Below are positions 50,391-61,639 of a stretch of DNA of 64,000 bases, in pieces. Where the stretch lies: assembly GCF_002099425.1 (NCBI RefSeq), contig NW_018344288.1, positions 682,001 to 746,000 on the forward strand. Direction: 5' to 3'. Origin of the DNA: Phascolarctos cinereus. Lineage: Eukaryota > Chordata > Mammalia > Diprotodontia > Phascolarctidae. The position numbers were made by a program, and so were the translations under genes. Each line of letters begins with the position of its first letter. The first letter of the stretch is position 1. Below the pieces are notes generated by a model that was not told the origin of the DNA, did no database searches, and worked only from the letters and a program-made list of their open reading frames with translations.

Positions 50391-50524
50391 TGATTGCCTG
50401 CTTAAGCAAAGAAAAGGAAGAAGCTGAGAGGAAGGGAAAGGGAGTAGAGAAAAAAAAAAGAAAGAAATGTCCCTGACATCTAGGGTAATTACTTTGTCCT
50501 CTCATTTTGCCCTCTGGATCCACG

Positions 50525-50600
50525 GTACAAAATCACAGACTCAGCACTGGAGGGACTGATGGACATCATCTCTTCCAACCAGAGCTACAACTCATCATTT
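50525..50600 (-). repeat. MIR3 fragment
   Basis: AAAATCACAGACTCAGCACT, GGAGGGACTGATGGACATCA and CTTCCAACCAGAG match the antisense MIR3 end. Confidence 0.6.
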
Positions 50601-50639
50601 CTGTGCTGGGGAAGGCAGCATGGAAGATGCCCTCAGGTC

Positions 50640-50880
50640 TTCTTGTTGAGAAAAAGTGGTAGAGCGGGGGAAAGGGAGAGAGATAGACATGGCATCACTG
50701 CTGGCAAAGTGACGAGAGGGAAGGAAGCTGGGGTGTGGCCCAGCGTGGCGGCGGGGATGGGGGAGGAGGGGCTGCCACTTGGTAGCGACCTGCTTTAAGT
50801 GATCGTTCTTGCTAACAAGTGCTGGGCTCACTGGTCCTGCGAGTGCTGCCATTGTCCTTCGAGGACATCCTGGTTGCCCC
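50640..50880. promoter_or_regulatory. CpG- and G-richer patch, candidate regulatory DNA
   Basis: Nine CpGs fall within 240 bp, in a window where CpG is otherwise rare. The plus strand is purine-rich (GCGGGGATGGGGGAGGAGGG). It is not part of a repeat I recognise. A TAATTA homeobox-type core follows at about 50885. This is composition only; no promoter element is proven. Confidence 0.3.
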
Positions 50881-50969
50881 AGCCTAATTACAGCTCTCAA
50901 TCTAATTTTCTCATTACCCACACGAGGAAGCTGAGGGGAAGGGAAGGGAAGTGGTTTGCTTGGGAAGGG

Positions 50970-51115
50970 ATCATACAAGTCATTGAGTTAGAGCCAGAAG
51001 CAAGCTTAGAGGTCGCTTACTCCAAATGTCTCATTTTACACATGAGGAAACTGAGGTCCATAGAGGTTGAATGATCTTTCCCAAGTTAGTAACTAGTAGC
51101 AAAGCTCAGATTAGA
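50970..51115 (-). repeat. MIR3
   Basis: Antisense: TCATTGAGTTAGAGCCAGAA, CATTTTACACATGAGGAAAC, TGAGGTCCATAGAGGTTGAA, AGTAGCAAAGCTCAGATTAG. A shorter antisense CORE-like scrap lies at 50905-50960. Confidence 0.8.
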
Positions 51116-51116
51116 A

Positions 51117-51118
<2 letters not shown>

Positions 51119-51158
<40 letters not shown>
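51119..51158. repeat. (GT)n microsatellite
   Basis: About twenty uninterrupted GT units. Confidence 0.97.
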
Positions 51159-51244
51159 ATACTCACTTTATAGGAGGGTAAAGTCACTCCTCTTTTGTGA
51201 ATCTAAAAATAGAGGAATGACTTTCTTCTGAAAGATAACAATTA

Positions 51245-52200
51245 ATTTGCTGGTTTATCATCTGTATCTTGACCCTTTCTTGTTCATGTACCACCAAGGT
51301 TCTATCCTGGATGCTTTTAACCCTTCTTTCTTTCTATCTAGCTAGCTATCTTTTCTGTCACCCTTGGTGACATCATTAGATCTCATGCAGATTTCCAGGT
51401 CAACGTACAGGTGGAACTCAGCATGTCCCAAAGACTACTTTATCTTCTTCTCCCCTCCCCCTACCCCATATGCACCGAACCCAAATCTCTTCCAAACTTT
51501 CCCATTTCTTCCAAGGGCACCAACCGGGCTGCCATGTTTGAAGCCTTAGTGGCATCTCTGACTCTTCACTCTCCCTTACCCTAGAGATTCACTTAGTTGC
51601 CAAATCTTGTGGATCAACTACTACAACATCTATTGCATCCAACTCCTTTCTGCTCAGACGGTTACCACCTGAGTCCAGGCTCTCTGATCACTTCTCATCT
51701 CATCTGCACTATTGCAACAACCTCCTAACTGGACACCCTGCTTAAGGCTTTTTCTTTTCTAATCCATTCTCTACCTGCCTGCTAAGGTGATTTTCCTAAA
51801 GCACAAGTCTAACCATGTCACTCAATAAACTTCAGCAGCTTCCCATCGCCTCTAGAGTAAAAGAGAAACTCCTTTGTTTGTCATTCAAAGCCCTTTCACA
51901 ACCTGTCTGCAATCTTTCTAGCTTTATTATATATCACCTGTACTCTAAACTCTAGTCAAACTAGATAGCCTGTTTGCTATTCCCCACATATGACACACTC
52001 ACTTCCATCTCCATGTCTTTGATTGGTATATCCTCCATGCCTGGAATGTAATTCTTTTTCACCTTTTCTCTTGGAACCCCTCATTTCCTTAAAGATTGAG
52101 TTCAAATATTGTTTTTTTTATATGAAGGTCTTACCTTTCTAACTGTCTAACCACCCCAAATTCCAAACCTTTCTCATACTTATTTTGCATATATTCTATG
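51245..52200 (+). mobile_element. L2 LINE: RT end, ORF2 C-terminus, 3'UTR
   Basis: Sense. RT-region blocks AAGGTTCTATCCTGGATGCT and CTTGGTGACATCATTAGATC are joined directly to CAGATTTCCAGGTCAACG, skipping the stretch that would encode the YADD box. Then CTCCTAACTGGACACCCTGC, CTAAAGCACAAGTCTAACCA, TCAATAAACTTCAGCAGCTT, CCCATCGCCTCTAGAGTAAA and TGTTTGTCATTCAAAGCCCT follow in the order seen at 32320-33440. The frame is broken several times. Confidence 0.88.
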
Positions 52201-52390
52201 TATATGCTTATTTGTGTATTCACAGAAAACCATACTTCAACTATGCTATTTCTTCAGCTACTGAATCAACTTGGACTTTTTTTAGTCAACATATACAAAA
52301 TAAAATATTGCTTAGCCCTCACAGCCAGTCAATATCTCAATTTAATTTCTTACCTCTTTGATCTATCCTCTTTCCTACCATTTCCAATGC
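52201..52390. other. No recognised feature
   Basis: Short A+T-rich segment between two L2 fragments. Confidence 0.4.
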
Positions 52391-52394
52391 TTAA

Positions 52395-52625
52395 ATCATT
52401 ATGAATTTGCTTAAATAGATCTATGCGCTTCCAATAATTCTCTCTTCCACTCTGTCCTACACAATGCTACCAGATTAAATTTCCTGAAGCGTTGTTTGAT
52501 CATATAAATTTTCTCTACATGAGCCTTCAGTGACTCCCCATTGCCTACTAAATTAAATGTAAACTCTTAAGCCAAGCATTCAATAACTTCTTCCATCTAT
52601 CCTCAACTTACCTTTTCAGTCTTAG
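52395..52625 (+). repeat. L2 LINE ORF2-end fragment
   Basis: Sense: GCTACCAGATTAAATTTCCT, TTCAGTGACTCCCCATTGCC, TACTAAATTAAATGTAAACT, AAGCCAAGCATTCAATAACT. A separate partial copy of the same L2 region as 51800-51900. Confidence 0.7.
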
Positions 52626-52659
52626 TAGAAAAATACACTGGTTTTGGAGTCAGAAAGCC

Positions 52660-53405
52660 TGGATAAAATTCAATTCAATTCAACGAACATTTGTTAAACA
52701 TTTACAACATGCACAACACTAAGGTAAGAACAGAAAATACAAAGAGGAAAAAAAGAAAAGTCAGCCTTTCATGAATATATATTTGACAGGGAGAATACAA
52801 TATGCACATAGATAAAGAAATAAAGAAATTTAATGAGAAAGAGAGTACTAACAACTAGGCAGGAATGGAGAGAGATCAGATAAGGCTCTGCAGAAAAGTT
52901 GTACCTGAGCTGAGCTTTGAAGGAAGATAAGGATTCTGGAAAGCAAAGGTAATGGGAAGAGGTAATATATTTGAATTTGAAAAATAGGCAATAGTCCAGC
53001 TTAGCTGGTTTATAAAGTGCATGATTGAGAGTAAATAAAATAAGACCAGAAAGGTGGAATTGGGGTCAAAATATAAAAGGACTAAAATAGCAGACGGAGG
53101 AGTTTGTAGTAGCCAAATAGAAGAGTATTGCAATTTTAAAGCAGATAAGCAAAATGGTCAGATCCATAACTTAAAATGATTTTCTGCAGCTATATGCAAA
53201 ATGTATTAGAGAAGAGAAAGAATAGAAGTAGGGATTCCAATTAAGAGATTATTACAAAAGGATGAGTGAGAAGCCTTCATGGGCCTGAACTGAGCTGATG
53301 GTAATGTGAATGGAAAGAAGAGGACAGCTTCAAGAGATGTTGTGGAGGAAAAGAAGAAATTTTGAAGAACCCCTAATAAAGCAGTAGCCATTATGAAAAG
53401 AAGAG
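52660..53405 (-). mobile_element. L2 LINE 3' region through ORF2 end
   Basis: Antisense: TTCAACGAACATTTGTTAAA, ACTAAGGTAAGAACAGAAAA, AAGTTGTACCTGAGCTGAGC, TTTGAAGGAAGATAAGGATT, then ORF2-end blocks GATCCATAACTTAAAATGAT, TTAAGAGATTATTACAAAAG, GGCCTGAACTGAGCTGATGG and CTTCAAGAGATGTTGTGGAG. Confidence 0.85.
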
Positions 53406-53434
53406 ATTGGCAGATTCAGAACTAAAAATCCAGA

Positions 53435-53765
53435 GATGGAAGTCAACAAGCATTTATTTATTATGTACCTACTATGTGTCAGTCATTGTGTTAAATGTTG
53501 GGGATACAAAGAAAGTCAAAGGACAGTATTTGCTTTCAAGAAGCTTACAGTCTAACAGGGGAGCCAACATTCAAATAACTGTACAAAAGATATAGACAGA
53601 AAAAACTGAAGATAATCATCAGAGGGAAGACATGAGCAGTAAGAGGGATTGTAGGCTTCTCATAGAAAATGGGTTTTCATCTGAGGGAAGCCAGGGAAGC
53701 AGGGAAGCCAGAAATTGGAGATGTCAAAGGAGATGATTACAGGCAGGGAGAGATGGAAGAAAATA
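53435..53765 (-). mobile_element. L2 LINE 3' region
   Basis: Antisense: GTCAACAAGCATTTATTTAT, CTACTATGTGTCAGTCATTG, TGGGGATACAAAGAAAGTCA, AGAAGCTTACAGTCTAACAG, AGAGGGATTGTAGGCTTCTC. Less diverged than the copy before it. Confidence 0.9.
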
Positions 53766-54420
53766 TTAGAATAAAATTAAAAGACAGAAAAATTGGAAGA
53801 ATATTTAAGTTCATTTAAAAATTAATTTTAATTGAAGAAAAAACAAAGAAAAACAATTATGAATGTATTTGTCTTACAGAAAAACATGGTGAAGCAAATA
53901 GTCTGAATACCTTCATATCCAGGATATTAGAAACACAGGAGAAAGTACAAATTGTTATGAACCACAGGACTCTGTCAGAAAGAAATTCTAAGTTCAACCC
54001 ATCTAGGAATGTAATTGACAAGATAAAAAGCTTCAGTATTAAACAAAAAAGCTTGTGAACAACCACGAGAAGGATGTAAACGTACTAAGCAAAAACTGTC
54101 CAAATTCAATAAGACTATTCTTCAACTACAAGAAAAGCTAGAATATTATATTTGTGGAAGCCTGCTTCTTCTTCTTCACAAGGGGACTAGCAGGCTAAAG
54201 TAGGCATTTTGCAACCTCCAGCGTCTTCCTGTGGAACATGCCTAAGCCAGATTAGGTAAAGTCATATTGCAGTTTGTCCATTTAGTGTTCCCTTGCCCCT
54301 TCCTGATTATGGTAATAGCCATTCACCTCCTGTATATACCACTTAATAACTTTAAAATGTGGTATGCCAGTTAACAACAGACATGTGTTCTTTATTGTGA
54401 GTGAATATTTCTTCCTGATT
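53766..54420. other. No recognised feature
   Basis: About 0.65 kb, A-rich on the plus strand at 53766-54100. I could not match it to a LINE frame. Confidence 0.4.
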
Positions 54421-54424
54421 CAAA

Positions 54425-55260
54425 TCTCTCTTCTATTTAAATCATCTACCCACTACTGCCAAAAATATCATCTTAATGAACGTGCCTAATAATGTCACTT
54501 CCACATTTAATAACATTCAGTGATTTTTTTATTGACTCTAGGATAAAATATAGTCTCAGTCTGGCATTTAAGGCCTCTACAATCTGATTCCAACCCACCT
54601 TTCTAGTATTCACATCACTCCTTTGTACATATTCTGTATTCCACTCAAAGACTTCTACACTCCTAGCCTTCCATTTTCTGCCTTGGCATTATCCCCTATG
54701 CTTGCAACAAATCTCTTTTTCATCTTTAGCTCTTAAATTCCTTTTCTTCCTTCAAGGATAAGTCCATATGCCACCTCTTCCAAAAGCATTCTCAGACACT
54801 TACTAGCTGTGTGACCCTGGGCAAGTCAATTAACCCCATTTGCCTCAGTTCCTCATCTGTAAAATGATCTGGAGAAGGAAATGGCAAACCACGGTATCTT
54901 TGCCAAGAAAACCCCAAATGGGCTCACAGAGAGACACACGTGACTGAAACAACTGAACAACAAATTCTGCCCATGAAAGTGTTCTCTCCTCTGACCACAT
55001 TTTTCTAGAGCATTTGATCTAGATTGCTCCTTTGTTCCTATCATACTAATGCTTTGCAAATAGTGGCTACATAATATGTATTCATTAAATTAAAACTTCC
55101 CTTTTAGATTGTAAGCTCTGAGAAGTCATACTGTACACAGTGTCCACCAAATGGTAATAGCTTAACAGATCCTTGTTGATTTGCTGAGAATCCCCTTCAA
55201 TGCCTGGCATAGCCCTCTGTGTTTAGTAGGCTTTCAATAAATGTTGAATGAATGAAGAAT
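54425..55260 (+). mobile_element. L2 LINE 3' region, split by a Mar1-type SINE
   Basis: Sense L2: ATTCAGTGATTTTTTTATTG, AGTCTGGCATTTAAGGCCTC, CCAACCCACCTTTCTAGTAT, ATATGCCACCTCTTCCAAAA before the SINE, then TTTAGATTGTAAGCTCTGAG, AATGCCTGGCATAGCCCTCT, CTTTCAATAAATGTTGAATG after it. The final tail may be duplicated. Confidence 0.85.
54788..54962 (+). mobile_element. Mar1-type CORE-SINE, 5'-truncated
   Basis: Sense, starting in the CORE: CACTTACTAGCTGTGTGACC, TTTGCCTCAGTTCCTCATCT, GGAGAAGGAAATGGCAAACC, CCAAGAAAACCCCAAATGGG, ending AACAACTGAACAACAA. The tRNA-like head is missing. Confidence 0.92.
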
Positions 55261-55429
55261 GAATGAAATGATAAACATTTCTTGGGATAGTGGGCAAAAA
55301 AAAAAATCTAGAGTCTAGGCCCCAGGATGGTCTAGGCCCTAGACTGTCCATCCAAACTCTGGTGAGTTAGGATCCAAAGGGGCATTCCAGAATGTACATT
55401 AAAAAAACAAAATAAAACCATAGCCGTTT
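55261..55429. other. No recognised feature
   Basis: Short spacer with a partial internal duplication (TCTAGAGTCTAGGCCCCAGG and GGTCTAGGCCCTAGACTGTC). Confidence 0.4.
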
Positions 55430-55508
55430 AACCAATGATAAACAAGCAACAAGACTTATGCGAAGTGTTATGCTAGATTATAGGGATACAAAGACAAAAA
55501 ATGAGAAA

Positions 55509-55539
<31 letters not shown>

Positions 55540-55740
55540 TGTCAGTGTGAGGGTAGGAACTTGTGTTCAAGGAGATAAATGATAAAGGAAGAAATAGAAG
55601 AAGAGAGGCAATGGGAACGGCTGTAATGACAGAAACAAAAAGAGAAAATGTATCTATGTCTCTCTCTCTCTATACATGAAATACAGAGAAGTGAAGAAAA
55701 AGGGAAGACAGGGTAACAGGCATATGATATTGATTCTATG
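55430..55740 (-). repeat. L2 LINE 3' end, with internal (GA)n
   Basis: Antisense, diverged: CAACAAGACTTATGCGAAGT, GTTATGCTAGATTATAGGGA, GTGTTCAAGGAGATAAATGA. A (GA)n run at 55513-55540 lies within it. A C-rich run follows at 55752-55775. Confidence 0.6.
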
Positions 55741-55775
55741 GCATATTCCCCACCCCCCCCACACCCCCATTTAAA

Positions 55776-57610
55776 AATGTCAACAACAAGTCACATTGTT
55801 GGATTCATGGCTCACTATAATATAAATATGGATATATTTCACATTCAGTTCATGTTCCTCCTCCCAAACAATAACTATGTAGTAAAAAGCTAGAAAGAAC
55901 ATACTTAACCTATAATGCAGTATTATAAAGTCATTCCATATTACTTAAAAAACATATTTAGAAGGTAGAAGAGAGACTGGGAACGTGTGCAGTGCTGACA
56001 CGAATTTAAAATAAAATACTCAATACATTTAAGGGATTCTGCTCTAATTCATGTTAATATATCAAAGCAACAGCAAAAGGGTGTTAGGAAAAGACACCCA
56101 CATACTTTCTTTGTTTTCCTTTTCAAAGACATAATTATGTTTCTGATTTGAAAAGAAGAAGAAATAAACCTTGGAACCCTTGGAGCTCTATTTCCTAGAG
56201 AGAAATTGGGCAAAAGTGGGTGGAGTTGAAATCTTATTTCTCCAAGTATACAGTCATAACCTGAATAAGATTGTCTTGACCTATTTGGTCACTTCATAAT
56301 AATGTGGTTAACATATTACAACTAAGTTCCTCTGTAAAGTCATAAAACTCTGCCGTAACTTTGTTTGTCCAATAGTCTACTTATAATCTTGTTCCTATGC
56401 AACCAACTGCTCCCATCTATGTTGTTTCTCCTACTGCTGTGTTTTTCTGGAAGCAGAGAGCTCCATTTGGCAAGACATGCCTGTGTATAAAAGGCAGAGA
56501 TTATTAGGGTTTGACTAATTTATCACCTTAATGAATTTCTTTTTTAATCCCAGTTTCCTTATTTCTTCATGGCAGACTTCAATGTTTAGAAATCCATTAC
56601 TCATTTGGAAGCTACTATAGAACTATGATTGTTATTACCTACTCATGAGCAAGATGTGTCATCCAAATCCCATATCAATGCTATAGAGAATTGTCATGTT
56701 TAAGGAAAATGTTTGAAAAATTGAGAATGGAAAAAGAATTCTCAATGGGAGTGTTTTGATAATGGGATTCTATCCTCTTGTTATTATGAGCCCACAAGTT
56801 GTTATAGAGGATTAAGAAATAGGGAATGTTATTCCTAAGGAGTAACCTAAGTGTATCTAACAACCCCCAAAGAAATCCCTTTGGTAGTAACAGTTCATGA
56901 TGATCTCTTTCTTCAAATTAGGGCACTGCTGAGTGAGCAATTTGGGATTCCGCTCCTGGTTTATTTGGTCTCTCCCAAATTACCCCCTCATCTACATTAA
57001 TTTAAAAGGAAACATCTTTGGGAGAAGCTATTAATATAGAAAATAACATTAACTTCAAAGATGGCAGCCCTAGGGAGCTGGGGAATGAAGTCTGTTACAT
57101 GTGTTCATTATTGTTCCTTTCTATAAACTACCAATGAGGGTCTTAAAACACCCCTAACTAGATCTCTCAACCCCACCCATAGCTTTACACTTCTATGAAA
57201 TCTATTGCTCGAGACGCCCTCTCAAATCTTATTTTCTATCTTGATTCTCTTTTCTAATATTTCACTTAAAAAAAAAATCCAAGACATGATTCAACTCATT
57301 TAAAGGAATGTGTTTCCCAGGATGTCTCTGATAGAATTTGAAATCATTCAACATCTGCATTTCCTTTGACAAAATAAATCACAAATTAGTTTAAAATCAC
57401 TGTGTACAAAATCAGTTTTATAGAACTAGGTAGAGTCTTACTCTGGATACATCATCGTTTTTTAGGATCCTCACTGTTACATTCAGATAACAAAACATAT
57501 GGGGAAAAAACCCACTGAAGTAGAAAAGGCTCACAGGATAAAAGTCATAATAATCTGTATCTATTATCTATTATTCTGCCTAGAAATAAAGTAACATCTT
57601 ACAGGGGACA
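55776..57610. other. Long stretch without recognised repeats or genes
   Basis: About 1.8 kb, the longest unassigned block in the window. A TATAAAAGGCAGAG motif lies at about 56486-56499 in otherwise ordinary context. Frames here are short and without domains. Confidence 0.45.
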
Positions 57611-57614
57611 TAAC

Positions 57615-57795
57615 ATAATACAGGGGAAAACCAATGGCTGTGGGCTCAGAGGACCTGGTCTCTGATGCTTACTGCTTCTGTGACCTTGGAAAGTCACTTA
57701 ATCTTGATCTGCCTCAGTTTCCTTACCTATAAAATGAGAAAATTGGACTAAATGGCTTCAGAGGTATCTTCCAAGTCTAGATCAATGATCTAATA
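57615..57795 (+). repeat. MIR3-like CORE-SINE
   Basis: Sense: GCTGTGGGCTCAGAGGACCT, TTCTGTGACCTTGGAAAGTC, TCAGTTTCCTTACCTATAAA, GAAAATTGGACTAAATGGCT, TATCTTCCAAGTCTAGATCA. Confidence 0.88.
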
Positions 57796-59018
57796 CCTAT
57801 GTTAACAACCTGTCTGTGCATAACTTTGTTACCAAGTCCCTTTATTGCAGCACAAGCTCATGTGTGGGATATTTTATTTAAAGAGTGACACAAATTTAAT
57901 TTTGAGATTTGGGGAAATTTTGACTGGACTGGTCGCCAAAACATAACCTTTTACTAAACAAGGCATTTTTGTATTCAACCCTATCAAATATCTTCTGTTC
58001 CATTATGACTCAGTGCAGTGTCAAGAATCTTCTTGAATTCTTTGTCACTGGACTCCTTTCTTTTGAGTTCTGACCATTTTCTCCACGTACAGCTACTTAG
58101 CTAAAGCATAGTACTTGTGATGCCAATGTCCCACCTGAGTCTCAGTTAGATTTCACAGATTACATTCAATATCCAGCTAACCCCCTGACTTCTTGACTTG
58201 AAAATGTGTATCATTGGTAGAAAAGGGAACTATGTAAGGGAGTATTGTGGATGAATGCAAAATCACCAGAGGAAGTAGATATACAACTCATAACATATAT
58301 ACCTATGTTTAGGAGTCAATAATATCCTCACCATATTCAGGTCAAGTTGGTGGAAACAGAAATTATTGACACTAGGTACCTACAATGAATTACTGATCAA
58401 TTGTTTCTTTACTGATAAGTGACATGAAATCATCCTCAACATACTGTTTTTCTCTTAATTCAGGGCAGGAAAATAAGCATGTGGCCTAGGAGGCATTTTA
58501 ATCAGACTGAAAGATTATTTAATTTTTATCTTTCTTTCAAAGGGAACTTGCAGTGTTTCTAATTTAGTTTCTGAGGAGAAAGTAAAAACTGGAAGGGGCT
58601 GCCAGGAAAGCAGGTTGAAATCTTAATTCTAGAAACTTGGCTCTTTAGAAGATACATTCTGTCTGCCAGCCAAGCATTATTCTGAAATTTCAGATCCTAC
58701 TTTCAGGAGGAAAACTGTTGTAGGAGCCAGACAAGAAGACAGAGATTTGAGTGAAGTCAGTTCCATGAGGAAAGGAAGTTGGTGGTGAAAGGGGGAGAGC
58801 TAGATACTTTAGATAAAATATCCCTGCTTTGGAGAGTAGGGGTCATGGCAATGGCTTCTAGAGTGTAAATCAAAATTACCTGTTCTATTTAAGGAGGAAA
58901 AGCTGATCTCCCAGGTTTTTCCTCTTCTGATGAATGACTGCTGTGAAAATCACTGACCTAGGAGAGGCTTGCTATACATGTTTTGGAATAATTATCCTGC
59001 ACTCTGAATATGTCTGTT
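57796..59018. other. No recognised feature
   Basis: About 1.2 kb of mixed A+T-rich DNA with no named repeat and no domain-bearing frame. Confidence 0.45.
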
Positions 59019-59019
59019 T

Positions 59020-59240
59020 CAGATCAGGGCTCTTAACCTGGAGTCAATGGAGCCCCAAGTTGTCCATGGATAGATTTCACAGGATCCATGAAGGAGAAAA
59101 ATAACATCTTTATTTTCACTAACCTCTAAATTAAAGCATTTTCTTCAATTATGAATGTGGACAACAAATGTCATTCTAAGGAGTCCACAGACTGCCAAAA
59201 AGAGTCCGCAGCACACAAAAAGGTTAAGAATCTCTAGTTT
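59020..59240. mobile_element. hAT-like short TIR element (MITE)
   Basis: The left end GGGCTCTTAACCTGGAGTCA and right end AAAAGGTTAAGAATCTCTAG are inverted. The interior has GTCCATGGATAGATTTCACA, TCTTTATTTTCACTAACCTC and AGTCCACAGACTGCCAAAAA. It is the best-preserved member of the family here. An L1 tail is inserted just at its right end. Confidence 0.82.
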
Positions 59241-59243
59241 AGG

Positions 59244-59844
59244 TGGCAAAGAATTGGAAATTGAGAGGATGCCCATCAATTGGGGAATGGCTGAGCAAGT
59301 TGTGGTATATGAATGTAATGGAATACTATTGTGCTATAAGAAATGATGAACAGGCTGACTTCAGAAAAACCTGGAAAGACTTATATGGTCTGAAGCTGAG
59401 TGAAGTAAGCAGAACCAAGAGGACTTTGTACACAGTAACAGCCATGTTATTCAATGACTCAGATTGTTAAACTGAACCCTTCTCAACATTATGAGGATCT
59501 AAGACATCTCCAGAGGCTTCGGGATGGAAAATGCTATCCACATCCAAAGAAAGAACTATGGAAGTCGAATCGCTATCACTTATTTTTACCTTCTGTTGAG
59601 TTTTGTTTCATCTTTCTGATGGTTCCTCCTATTGGTTTTAATTTTTACTTACAACTTCACTAATGTGAAAATGTTTAATGGGTATATAAATGTAAAGCCT
59701 ATATCAGATTGTGCACTGTCTTGGGGAGGGTGGAAGGGAGGAAGGGGGAGAAAAATTTTCAACCCAAAAGCATATGGAAGTGATTGTTGATAAATCAAAA
59801 TAAATTTAAAAAATTTAAAAAAAATAAATTAAAAGAAAAAAAAA
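59244..59844 (+). mobile_element. L1 LINE 3' end, 5'-truncated, with target-site duplication
   Basis: Sense. The frame at 59243-59470 carries the L1 ORF2 C-terminal block GCPSIGEWLSKLWYMNVMEY followed by YCAIRNDE, matching the mammalian L1 pattern CPS..EW.KK.WY...MEYY.AIK..E. The 3'UTR (GGGGAGGGTGGAAGGGAGGA) and an A-rich tail follow. Flanks AAGAATCTCTAGTTTAGG (59226-59243) and AAGACTCTCTAGTTTAGG (59843-59860) differ at one base. The target site is the end of the hAT-like element. Confidence 0.95.
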
Positions 59845-59860
59845 GACTCTCTAGTTTAGG

Positions 59861-60150
59861 AGAATATTTTTGGAAAGCAGGTACAGGGATTAGGAACAGT
59901 AGAGAAGGAAACCCAAGTAACTGTGTTAGACCTCTAAATAAAGGAAGTTCCATCAAGGGGATAGAAGTTCTTCTCTATGGGTACATCACTGACTATATAT
60001 CATGGCTAAAGATCAAATGGCTGCCCCAAAGCAGGAACAATAATAATCAAATTCATGGATTATCTCTTTTATAGTAACACTTTGAGACTTCTATATAAAT
60101 GATGTAGAACTCTTTGAATGTTGAACTTTTACTTATACTATCATAATATA
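59861..60150. other. No recognised feature
   Basis: About 290 bp after the L1 insertion, unassigned. Confidence 0.4.
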
Positions 60151-60154
60151 AAAA

Positions 60155-60306
60155 TTAAAGCGTTAGACTTAGAATCAAGAAGACCTGCACTCAGACCCTG
60201 CCTTTAATACTTATGTGGCCATGAGCATGTCACTTACTCTCTATGAGACTCAAATTCCTCATATCTACAAAAAGAGATTGGATTAAATGACCTCTAAGAT
60301 CCCTGC
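60155..60306 (+). repeat. MIR3-like CORE-SINE
   Basis: Sense: TTAGACTTAGAATCAAGAAG, ATGTGGCCATGAGCATGTCA, GACTCAAATTCCTCATATCT, TTAAATGACCTCTAAGATCC. Confidence 0.82.
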
Positions 60307-60307
60307 A

Positions 60308-60560
60308 GATAGGTGGATAGAATACTAGGTCTAGACTCAGGAAGACCCAAGCAGAAAGCTTGCCTCAGACACTTACTAGCTGTGTGACTCTAAGTCACTT
60401 AATCCCTGTCAGTCTCAGTTTCCTTAGCTGCAAGAAATAGGAAAAATAATAGCACCTACTTCCTAGGGTTGTTATGAGGATCAAATGAGAAAATATTCAT
60501 GAAATGCTTAGCACAGTGTCTGGCACACAGTAGGCATTTAATAAATACTTGTTCCCTCCC
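60308..60560 (+). repeat. MIR / Ther1-like CORE-SINE with L2-type end
   Basis: Sense: GGTGGATAGAATACTAGGTC, CACTTACTAGCTGTGTGACT, TCAGTTTCCTTAGCTGCAAG, AGGGTTGTTATGAGGATCAA, CACAGTGTCTGGCACACAGT, AGGCATTTAATAAATACTTG. The full length including the L2-like 3' end is present. Confidence 0.92.
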
Positions 60561-60669
60561 CCTTTCCTGACCCTATTTTTTCCCACCATTGTTATGATAT
60601 CTTAAATATGCATCTCATCCTTCCCTACCTGAATAACCATAACATATGTGTGTATAGTATTTATATAGA

Positions 60670-60855
60670 TTTATAAAACACTTTCCTCAAAACAAACCAT
60701 GAGGCAAGCAGTGTAAGTATTACAATCGTCATTTTGCTGATGAGGAAACAGGTTCAGTGGGTCAAAAGACTTTCTCAGGAAACACAATTAGTAAGAGATA
60801 AAATGAGGACTCAAGTCCAGCTCTCCCTATTCCAAGGCCAAAGCCCTATTAAATA
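60670..60855 (-). repeat. MIR
   Basis: Antisense: ACAAACCATGAGGCAAGCAG, TCATTTTGCTGATGAGGAAA, CACAATTAGTAAGAGATAAA, GGACTCAAGTCCAGCTCTCC. Confidence 0.8.
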
Positions 60856-60863
60856 TATTATAC

Positions 60864-60889
60864 GGTGGTGGTGGTGGTGGTGGTGGTGG
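60864..60889. repeat. (GGT)n trinucleotide repeat at the RTE 3' end
   Basis: Eight to nine GGT units directly abut the LINE 3' end, equal to (ACC)n on the LINE strand. RTE elements typically end in short tandem repeats, so this is probably the element's own expanded tail. Confidence 0.95.
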
Positions 60890-60944
60890 CTGTCCGTTCT
60901 CAAAGAGGACCAAAATTATATCACTACACTGGGGTCAAGGTACA

Positions 60945-61300
60945 GTGCATCTAACTGTGACTGATCAGACCGATACAAGCTCAGAATGCTCTACCACAAG
61001 TCAGGCACAAATAGTCCATGTGAACATTTGGGGTAGATTCTCTAAATTTGCACATCTCACATTTCTTTTGAACTTCTTCAATTCTGCTTTGCTCATAGAG
61101 CATAGCACCTTCTCTGATGAGGGCACACTCTGCTGGGCAGCTCTGTACCAGTGTCTCCTATGTCACACAATCAATTCTAAAGTTCTTAAGAGAGACCTTG
61201 AGAGTATCCTTGTATTGCCTTTTCTGACCACCATGTGATTCTTGCCTTGTTTGAGTTCTCCATAAAATGGTCTTTTTGGCAAGCATATATTTGGCATTCA
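60945..61300 (-). pseudogene. RTE LINE ORF2 C-terminus and 3'UTR (relic)
   Basis: The minus strand here is the counterpart of the plus-strand copy at 31200-31660: GGAGAACTCAAACAAGG and CACATGGTGGTCAGAAAAGG encode the ..GEL.QG....GGQK.. block, followed by TCTCTTAAGAACTTTAGAAT and the 3'UTR GTTCACATGGACTATTTG. The two copies can be aligned by eye over roughly 350 bp. Confidence 0.85.
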
Positions 61301-61639
61301 AATAATATGGCCAGCCCATTGGAGTTGTGCTCTCTGCAGTAGAGTTTGAATGGTTGGCAGGTTAGTTCAAGAAAGGACCTCAGTGTCTGGCTTCTTATCC
61401 TGCCAGGTAACCTTCAGAATCTTTCTAAGACAATTCAAATGGAAGTGATTCAGTTTCCTGGCATGGCACTGGTATACTGTCCAGGTTTCACAGGCATACA
61501 ACAATGAAGTCAGCACACGACTCTGTAAACCTTCAGTTTGTTAGTCAGTCTTCTTTCCCACGTTTTCCTTCAGAGCCTCCCAAACACTGAGCTAACCCTG
61601 GCAATGCATGTGTCAACCTCATTATCAATGTATAAGTAC

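Noticed and set aside
56486-56499. TATAAAAGGCAGAG as a promoter
   Set aside because: A single TATA-like motif in A+T-rich DNA has little weight without other elements or a downstream transcript.
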